Positions 58,126 through 64,000 of a stretch of 64,000 nt of DNA are shown here, piece after piece. Position 1 is the first letter of the stretch; every line of letters starts with the position of its first letter. Location of the stretch: NCBI RefSeq assembly GCF_025153455.1, contig NZ_JANZNT010000001.1, positions 1,240,001 through 1,304,000 of the forward strand, written 5' to 3'. The notes under the pieces are model-generated. The model saw only the letters and a program-made list of their open reading frames with translations, was not told the DNA's origin and searched no databases. A program made the translations under genes and the position numbers. This stretch comes from Sphingomonas sp. BGYR3. GTDB lineage: Bacteria; Pseudomonadota; Alphaproteobacteria; Sphingomonadales; Sphingomonadaceae.

Positions 58126-59055
58126 TCAAAGGCCGAGCCGGCTGCGCGGGTCATGCGTGGCAGCGCCGGGCCAGTCGCGGGCGAACGCGGTCAACGCGGC
58201 ATCGTCGGCCGGCAGGTCGATCATCAGCGTGACCAGCTGATCCCCCCGGCCGCCGCCCTTTTTGTGAAACCCCTTGCCGCGCAGGCGCATCACCTTGCCC
58301 GATGTCGACCCGGCGGGCAGTTTCAGCATCACGCTGCCGTCCACCGTCGGCACCTTCACCTCACCGCCCAGCACCGCTTCGGCCAGGCCAATGGGCAGGT
58401 CGATGCGCACATCGTCGCCGTCGCGGGTAAAGAACCGGTGCGCCTGAACCTCGATGGTGACGATGGCGTCGCCCGCCCCGCCCGGCCCCGGCTGCCCCTT
58501 GCCCGCCAGCCGCATCTGCGTGCCGGTCTCCACCCCGGCGGGCAGTTTCAGGTCGATGGTCTTGCCATCGTTCAGCGTGATGCGCTGCGGGGCCAGCATG
58601 GCCGCATCGACGAACGATACCGCCAGGCGATAGGGGATGTTGCCGCCCTTTGGCTGGGGCCGTCGGCCGAACCCGCTGGCAAAACCGCCGCCCCGCGCGC
58701 CTGCACCGCCGCCGAACAGCCCCTCGAAAATATCGGTGAAATCCCCGCTGTCGCCCGAAAAGTCGAACCCGCCGGGGCGGCCCTGTCCACCCGGCCCGCG
58801 CGCGCCGCCAAAACCGAACGGCATGGCCGGATTGCCGTCCGCGTCGATCTCTCCCCGGTCGAACCGGGCGCGCTTGTCCTTGTCGCTGAGCAGGTCATAG
58901 GCCTGCGTCACCGTGGCAAAGCGTTCGGCCGCACGCGGATTGTCGCGATTGCGGTCGGGGTGCAGCTCCTTGGCCAGCTTGCGATAGGCGGACTTGATCT
59001 CCGCCTCGCTCGCACCGCGTGCCACGCCCAGAGTGGTATAGGGATCTGCTGCCAT
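58126..59055 (-). CDS. DnaJ-class co-chaperone, CbpA-like
   Basis: The 309-residue protein has an N-terminal J-domain (DPYTTLGVARGASEAEIKSA, then the HPD triad in KELHPDRNRDNP), a Gly/Phe-rich linker (residues about 75-130), and the C-terminal substrate-binding domain (LPAGVETGTQMRLAGKGQPG and LPAGSTSGKVMRLRGKGFHK). There is no cysteine-rich zinc-finger, so it is a type II CbpA-like rather than DnaJ. It would stimulate a DnaK. It heads the yihY-fabI-GNAT-aroC run. A 98-base gap separates it from the transglutaminase gene. Confidence 0.9.
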   Translation of the reverse strand: MAADPYTTLGVARGASEAEIKSAYRKLAKELHPDRNRDNPRAAERFATVTQAYDLLSDKDKRARFDRGEIDADGNPAMPFGFGGARGPGGQGRPGGFDFSGDSGDFTDIFEGLFGGGAGARGGGFASGFGRRPQPKGGNIPYRLAVSFVDAAMLAPQRITLNDGKTIDLKLPAGVETGTQMRLAGKGQPGPGGAGDAIVTIEVQAHRFFTRDGDDVRIDLPIGLAEAVLGGEVKVPTVDGSVMLKLPAGSTSGKVMRLRGKGFHKKGGGRGDQLVTLMIDLPADDAALTAFARDWPGAATHDPRSRLGL

Positions 59056-59153
59056 TTGAGGTCCGTTACTCCTGTCGCGCGCCTATGTGGGGGAAAGCAG
59101 GCGCTGACGCAATTCCGGCGGATGGACGAAGCCATTCCCGCCCGGCGTGTCGG

Positions 59154-60035
59154 TCAGTCCAGCGGCGCCACGTCGACCGATACGTGCATCGTCTGACCCC
59201 CGGTACCCAGCACCACGCCGTCAATCGGCGCGATGTCGCCATAATCGCGGCCGATGGCGACGACGACATGATCCTCCGCCATCCAGATGCCATTGGTCGG
59301 ATCGACGCCGACCCATCCGATGGCGGGGCCTGCCCACAGCATCACCCATGCATGGGTGGCATCGGCCCCGACCAGCCGCTCCTGACCCGGCGGCGGCAGG
59401 GTGCGAAGATATCCGGAGACGTATGCAGCCGGCAGCCCCGCGGTCCTCAGCCCCGAAATCATGATCTGGGCGAAATCCTGACACACCCCGCCGCGCTTGT
59501 GGAACGCCTCGATCGGCGGGGTGTCGACCAATGTCGCGCTGGGATCGAACAGGAACTCGCTCTGGATGCGCCGGGCCAGCGCCATGCCTGCCTCCAGCAC
59601 GCCGCGCCGGGGATCCAGCTCGGCCGCGCACCATGCGCCGATCTCTGCGTCCAGCGGGATGCGGGGCGACGGAAACTGGTAACTGGCCGGGCTGGCCGGG
59701 CCCATGTCGCGGCTGGCGCGCGCCATCGCCGCCACCTCGGCCAGGGTCGGGTCGCCCGGCTGCGGCATCGGGATCGGCCGGGTCAGCGTGACCAGCGCGC
59801 TGCTTTCGATCACCAGGCTGCGCGTCGTGTTTTCCACCACCAGCCGCTGCACATTGGCCAGCCCCGCCTGCGCGCGGGCCGGGGCCAGCCGCCCGGCAGG
59901 CTCGATGGCCAGCGTGTGCGCCTCCAGCGTCTGGCCCGACCACAGGATCGGCTTCAGCCGCAGGTTGCAGCGGACGAATCCCGCCGGCTCGGCATAATCG
60001 AACCGGGTGATGTGACGGATGGCATAGCGCATCAT
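59154..60035 (-). CDS. Transglutaminase-like protein
   Basis: The 293-residue protein has a bacterial transglutaminase-like N-terminal beta-sandwich (residues 1-100) and the papain-type triad: Cys in GGVCQDFAQIMISGLR, His in DATHAWVMLWAG, and Asp in VDPTNGIWMAEDHV. It has no signal peptide, so it is cytoplasmic. It follows the ATP-grasp/alpha-E gene by 19 bases. Genes of this sort occur in a conserved set with circularly permuted ATP-grasp proteins, and are thought to act on peptides, but the reaction is unproven. Confidence 0.88.
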   Translation of the reverse strand: MMRYAIRHITRFDYAEPAGFVRCNLRLKPILWSGQTLEAHTLAIEPAGRLAPARAQAGLANVQRLVVENTTRSLVIESSALVTLTRPIPMPQPGDPTLAEVAAMARASRDMGPASPASYQFPSPRIPLDAEIGAWCAAELDPRRGVLEAGMALARRIQSEFLFDPSATLVDTPPIEAFHKRGGVCQDFAQIMISGLRTAGLPAAYVSGYLRTLPPPGQERLVGADATHAWVMLWAGPAIGWVGVDPTNGIWMAEDHVVVAIGRDYGDIAPIDGVVLGTGGQTMHVSVDVAPLD

Positions 60036-60054
60036 TGCCGCCGTCCCCGCGCGA

Positions 60055-62538
60055 TCAGGCGAGCGTCAGGCCGGGGGCACGCAGCGCCTCCGACCCGTGC
60101 AGGAAATAGCGGCGGGCGATGGCGTCCGACAGATCGGCCAGCATGGCATTCAGGCGGTTCAGCTGCACCTCCTCGATGCTGGCGGCGCGGGTCAGGTCGA
60201 CCAGCGCGGCCAGTTCCGCCGCCAACGCCTGTTGCGGCTCCTGTATCCCGTCATCGGCCAGCATGGGCAGCCGGGTCAGATGCTCGCGGATCACCTGCGC
60301 CTGATAGGCCAAGCTGCGCGGATTGCCCGGATCCAGCAGCACCAGGTCGATCACCGGCACCCGCGCAATACCGGTCAGGTAACGCTGGCGGTAACTGATC
60401 TGGCTGTCGGCCAGGTCGAGCAGCGTGGACAGGTCGTCGGCCGTCGCGTGCATCGCCATGAAGGCGCGGACATTCTGGATCATCCCCGCCCCCCGCTCGA
60501 TCCGGCGGCCCAGGTCCAGAAAGCGCCAGGCATCGGTCCGCGCCATATGCTCCGCGGACAGGCCGGCGATCGCGGCATAGCGGCGCTGCAGCGTGCCCGC
60601 CCGGTCCAGCACGCTGCCCCGGTCGGGAAACGGCGCATCGATCAGGCGCGTCATGTCCGCCGACAGCCGGTCGCGCGATATCGCGCCGATCCCGGCGATC
60701 GCGCGGTTGATGCCCGCCACGCTGAACGGGCTGTCATTGCCCAGCGCCGCCATGGCGAACGCCGCCAGTTCGCTGCGCCCCCGCCCGGCCGGTTCGCTGG
60801 CCGCCCCGGTGGCGACGATCAGGTTGATCAGATGCTGTACCGTGCCGCTGGACAGCGCAGCGCCGGTGTCGGCGGTGATCGAATGGCCCAGCAGGACGCG
60901 GATCACGGCCAGCAATGCCTCGCCCCGTTCCAGATACCGGCCCAGCCAGAACATGTTGTCCGCCACCCGGCTGGGCAGCGTGCCGGGGTTGCGCCGCAGC
61001 TGCACGGTCGTGCTTGCGGGCAACAGGCTGACCGGATCGACGGGGTCGGGGCCGTGGATGCACACATCGGCGGACCAGACGCCCTCGCCCATCACCGCCG
61101 CACGCGGGTCCGGGTGATCGGCGATCCGCGCAAAGCCGCCGGGCAGCACGGCCCATTCCCCATCCGGCCCGCGCGCGGCGAACACGCGCAGCGTGAACGG
61201 GCGGGCCACCATCCGGTCGCCCTGCACCACCGGCATGGTGCACAGCCGCACCACTTCGCGCCCGACATAATCCTGCGGCCGCCGCGCCATATCCGCCTCG
61301 ACCGACGCGCGCCCGGCGGCATCCAGCTCGCACCCGAGCAGCGCCTGCCCGCCCGGCAAGCCCAGCGGCGGATCGGAAAAGGCAGGGGACAGCTCCATCC
61401 GGTCCAGATGGGCCAGCACATGGTCGCGCTCGGCCGGCTGCCCGCACCACCAGGTTGCGACATTGGGCAGGCGCAGCGGCGCGCCGACCAGCCGCTCGGC
61501 CAGCGCGGGCAGGAACGCGGCCAGTGCCGGCGCCTCGACCACGCCGACACCGGGTGCATTGGCCACCACGACATCGCCCGCCGCCATCGCATCGACCAGC
61601 CCCGCCACCCCGATTTCGGAATGGGAATCGAACGCCAGCGGATCGAGCAGGCGCGGATCGAGCCGCCGCCACAGCGCGTCGATCCGCTTCAGCCCGGCGA
61701 CGGTGCGGACATAGACTTTGTCGTCCCGCACCGCGAGGTCGGCGCCCTCGACCAGCAGAAAGCCCAGATACCGGGCCAGATGCGCCTGTTCGGCATAGCT
61801 TGCATTGTAGCGCCCGGGCGTCAGCAGGCCGATGCGCGGCTCCGCCCGACGGCAGCTGGCGGCCAGGCCGTCGCGCATCGCCGTAAAGAACGGCGCGTGC
61901 CGCTGGATGTTCAGCCGCAGCTGTAACCCGTCCAGCACTCGTCCGATGGCCAGCCGGTTTTCCAGCGCATAGCCCGCGCCGGTCGGTGCTCGCACATGAT
62001 CGGCCAGCACGCGCCACTGCCCGTCCGGACCCCGGCCCAGATCGACGGCATAGAAATGCAGGTGCCTGCCCCCCGGCGGGGTCAGCCCGACCATCGGCCG
62101 CAGGAACAGCGCGCTGCCAGTGACCAGCGCGGCGGGCAGCGCGCCCTGGCTGACCAGATCGCCCGGGCCATAGATGTCGGCGATCAACGCCTCCATCAGC
62201 GTCGCCCGCTGGGTCACGCCCGCACTGATTTCTGCCCATTCGGCCGAACCGATCATCAGCGGCACCGGCGACAGGGGCCATGGCCGCTCCTCGCTTTCGC
62301 CAGGGATGCGGTATCCCGTGCCGATATCGTCTGCCTGACGCTGCGCCCGCTCGCGCACCTCGTCCAGCCTGCCGCCGGACGCGCCGGCCAGTTCGTCCAG
62401 CATCGCCAGCCACGCATCGCGCTCTGCCCCGTCGGCAGCGCACAGCATGTCGCCGGCATTACCGTCGCCGCAATAATCGCGGATCCATTGCTCCGCGGCG
62501 TCCGCGGTGCCGGTCGATCCTGTCGCCAGGCTAGCCAA
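60055..62538 (-). CDS. Circularly permuted ATP-grasp/alpha-E domain fusion
   Basis: An 827-residue protein with two parts. Residues about 70-490 are a circularly permuted ATP-grasp type 2 (DUF404/DUF407) ligase, with GLLTPGRYNASYAEQAHLAR and VANAPGVGVVEAPALAAFLP. Residues about 515-820 are an alpha-E (DUF403) domain: RVADNMFWLGRYLERGEALL, RYLTGIARVPVIDLVLLDPG and NPRSLAYQAQVIREHL. In many bacteria these are two separate genes; here they are fused. The fused pair plus the transglutaminase-like gene is the conserved set predicted to make or alter a peptide. Start ATG 62538. It diverges from pdxH. Confidence 0.9.
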   Translation of the reverse strand: MASLATGSTGTADAAEQWIRDYCGDGNAGDMLCAADGAERDAWLAMLDELAGASGGRLDEVRERAQRQADDIGTGYRIPGESEERPWPLSPVPLMIGSAEWAEISAGVTQRATLMEALIADIYGPGDLVSQGALPAALVTGSALFLRPMVGLTPPGGRHLHFYAVDLGRGPDGQWRVLADHVRAPTGAGYALENRLAIGRVLDGLQLRLNIQRHAPFFTAMRDGLAASCRRAEPRIGLLTPGRYNASYAEQAHLARYLGFLLVEGADLAVRDDKVYVRTVAGLKRIDALWRRLDPRLLDPLAFDSHSEIGVAGLVDAMAAGDVVVANAPGVGVVEAPALAAFLPALAERLVGAPLRLPNVATWWCGQPAERDHVLAHLDRMELSPAFSDPPLGLPGGQALLGCELDAAGRASVEADMARRPQDYVGREVVRLCTMPVVQGDRMVARPFTLRVFAARGPDGEWAVLPGGFARIADHPDPRAAVMGEGVWSADVCIHGPDPVDPVSLLPASTTVQLRRNPGTLPSRVADNMFWLGRYLERGEALLAVIRVLLGHSITADTGAALSSGTVQHLINLIVATGAASEPAGRGRSELAAFAMAALGNDSPFSVAGINRAIAGIGAISRDRLSADMTRLIDAPFPDRGSVLDRAGTLQRRYAAIAGLSAEHMARTDAWRFLDLGRRIERGAGMIQNVRAFMAMHATADDLSTLLDLADSQISYRQRYLTGIARVPVIDLVLLDPGNPRSLAYQAQVIREHLTRLPMLADDGIQEPQQALAAELAALVDLTRAASIEEVQLNRLNAMLADLSDAIARRYFLHGSEALRAPGLTLA

Positions 62539-62676
62539 ATGCCGTTCCCGTCATGCACCGCCCCCGCTGAATGCGGTTTCCGTGCAACCACAAAGCATCC
62601 CCCCGCGCAACCGCGCAGGAACCACATGGCGAACTTCCCCGTGGATAACCTTGACCCGCCGGCGTAATGAGCGCGC

Positions 62677-63255
62677 ATGAGCACTGACCCCCACACCCTG
62701 TTCGACAGCTGGATGGCCGAGGCCGAGGCAAGCGAGATCAACGATCCCAATGCCATGGCGCTGGCCACGGCCGATGCGGATGGCCGCCCGGCCGTCCGCA
62801 CGGTGCTGCTGAAGGGGCATGATGCGCGCGGATTCGTCTTTTACACCAACCGGGAAAGCCGAAAGGGGCTGGAACTGGCCGCCAACCCCCGCGCCATGCT
62901 GCTGTTCCACTGGAAATCGCTGCGCCGACAGGTGCGGATCGAGGGGCCGGTTTCGATCATCGACGATGCCGAATCGGACACCTATTTCGCCACGCGCCCG
63001 CGCGCCTCGCAACTTGGCGCATGGGCGTCGGACCAGTCCCGGCCGCTGACGGCGCGCGCGACGTTCGAGTTGCGCCTGGCCGAGGCAGAGGCCCGGTTCG
63101 ACGGCGCCGACGTGCCGCGCCCACCGCACTGGGGCGGATATCGCGTGACCCCGGAACGGATCGAATTCTGGCAGGACCGCGACTATCGGCTGCACGAACG
63201 CCACGTGTTCACCCGCGACGGCAATGCCTGGCGCGAAGGGATGCTGTTCCCGTGA
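62677..63255 (+). CDS. pdxH: Pyridoxamine 5'-phosphate oxidase
   Basis: PdxH makes pyridoxal 5'-phosphate with FMN. The 192-residue protein has [20 protein letters not shown] (FMN/PLP binding), [20 protein letters not shown] and the C-terminal signature [17 protein letters not shown], typical of the family. Normal length. ATG 62677. It overlaps the following cation transporter by four bases (GTGA). Confidence 0.95.
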   Translation: MSTDPHTLFDSWMAEAEASEINDPNAMALATADADGRPAVRTVLLKGHDARGFVFYTNRESRKGLELAANPRAMLLFHWKSLRRQVRIEGPVSIIDDAESDTYFATRPRASQLGAWASDQSRPLTARATFELRLAEAEARFDGADVPRPPHWGGYRVTPERIEFWQDRDYRLHERHVFTRDGNAWREGMLFP

Positions 63256-64000
63256 CCGATCCGGCGCGGCTCGCCCGGTCGGCTGCGCTGGCCAGCGTCG
63301 GCACTGCCCTGTTTCTGGGCGGGATCAAGGGCTATGCCGCCTGGGCGACCGGTTCCGTCGCGATGCTCGGCTCGCTGGCCGATTCCGCGCTCGACCTGAT
63401 CGCATCGCTGGTCACACTGTTCGGGGTTCAGATCGCGGCCCGTCCGGCGGACGAGGATCACCGGTTCGGCCATGGCAAGGCAGAGGCGCTGGCCGCGCTG
63501 TTCCAGGTGGCGGTCATCACCGTGTCGGCCATCGGCATCCTGGGCCGCGCCATCCGCGATCTCTCGGCAGATCGGGTCGTCGCCCAGGCCGAATATGGCA
63601 TCGGTGTCAGCGTCATCGCGATCATCGCGACGCTCGCGCTGACCCGGTATCAGGCGCATGTCGTCGCGCGCACCGGATCGCTCGCCATCGGCACGGACCG
63701 GGTGCATTATACCAGCGACCTTTTGCTCAACGCCGCCGTCATCGCGGCACTGGTGCTGGAACAGTATCTTGGCCTGCGCGGCGCGGACCCGGTGTTCGGC
63801 ATCGGCATTGCGCTGTGGCTGCTGTTCGGCGCGTGGCGCGCCTCGATCGAGGCGATCGGCCAGTTGATGGACAAGGAATGGCCGGAGGAAAAGCGGCGCC
63901 GCTTTGTCGAGGTTGCCAGCCGTCATCCGGAGCTGAAGGGGCTGCACGACCTGCGCATCCGCACCAGCGGCAACCGCGACTTTGCCCAGTTTCACATGTG
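63252..64000 (+). CDS. Cation diffusion facilitator efflux protein (partial)
   Basis: The gene starts at GTG 63252 and runs off the end of the window after about 249 residues. It has several transmembrane segments, the CDF site [20 protein letters not shown], and the histidine-containing [39 protein letters not shown] is the second metal-binding helix. It is FieF-like and would export zinc, iron or similar. It overlaps pdxH by four bases. Confidence 0.92.
   Translation, partial: MTDPARLARSAALASVGTALFLGGIKGYAAWATGSVAMLGSLADSALDLIASLVTLFGVQIAARPADEDHRFGHGKAEALAALFQVAVITVSAIGILGRAIRDLSADRVVAQAEYGIGVSVIAIIATLALTRYQAHVVARTGSLAIGTDRVHYTSDLLLNAAVIAALVLEQYLGLRGADPVFGIGIALWLLFGAWRASIEAIGQLMDKEWPEEKRRRFVEVASRHPELKGLHDLRIRTSGNRDFAQFHM

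Noticed and set aside
1..64000. CRISPR arrays, tRNA or rRNA genes, transposases, phage genes
   Set aside because: I looked for regular spaced repeats, cloverleaf stems and the common transposase or integrase motifs and saw none that I could support.

Overview
The window is GC-rich, densely coded chromosomal DNA, most likely from a sphingomonad (Alphaproteobacteria, Sphingomonadaceae). Evidence: a complete alphaproteobacterial general stress response locus (ecfG, phyR, nepR and a PhyP-like HisKA_2 kinase); an imuA-imuB-dnaE2 mutagenesis cassette behind an alphaproteobacterial LexA box (GAAC-N7-GAAC); the order argS, SPOR protein, nagZ, scpA, scpB, tatABC; and many operons joined by ATGA or GTGA overlaps. 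I see no rRNA, tRNA, CRISPR array, prophage or transposase gene.

Layout. 0-8 kb: a Tat-exported DAAO-like oxidoreductase, trmB, and the SOS cassette imuA-imuB-dnaE2, whose third gene starts inside a duplicated junction and carries a palindromic repeat in frame. 8-17.6 kb: a fatty acid desaturase diverging from an acetyltransferase-like gene, then a long minus-strand run (small secreted protein, xthA, erpA, M23 peptidase, DUF455, single-Cys peroxiredoxin, glnE). 17.6-22 kb: the general stress response locus, with a second NepR-like small gene, a possible 23-residue membrane peptide, nepR, phyP, a probable EcfG-driven small RNA with a C-rich loop, and an entericidin lipoprotein. 22-32 kb: tatC-tatB-tatA, a 273-bp multi-arm palindromic element, scpB-scpA, a Tat-exported HisC-like aminotransferase coupled to a TSUP permease, nagZ, a SPOR protein, argS and rarD. 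32-40 kb: a META lipoprotein, the DUF1800/DUF1501 pair, a CNNM/CorC-type membrane protein, an OmpA lipoprotein with an EcfG-type promoter, tadA, rpmB and a phytase-esterase-like protein. 40-49 kb: phbB, hemH and a molybdopterin oxidoreductase large subunit (minus), then lgt, a MidA-like methyltransferase, GNAT, pgeF and a Cys/Met-metabolism PLP enzyme (plus). 49-54 kb: a GH9 glycosidase under a LacI-type operator, an acyltransferase, and an adenine deaminase-like gene coupled to a phosphoribosyltransferase. 54-64 kb: a Pro/Thr-rich secreted protein, the overlapping run dnaJ-like, yihY, fabI, GNAT, aroC, a circularly permuted ATP-grasp/alpha-E fusion followed by a transglutaminase, then pdxH and a cation efflux protein that runs off the end.

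How it works together. PhyR, NepR and EcfG form the partner-switch that releases EcfG. Four GGAAC-N16-(C/G)(G/A)TT sites, before nepR, the small RNA, entericidin and the OmpA lipoprotein, suggest that EcfG controls its own anti-sigma factor, an RNA and envelope lipoproteins. PhyP has lost key ATP-binding residues, which fits a phosphatase or switch role rather than an ordinary kinase. The strongest candidates for something undescribed are the C-loop small RNA, the in-frame repeat in dnaE2, the multi-arm palindromic element between scpB and tatA, and the second NepR-like gene.
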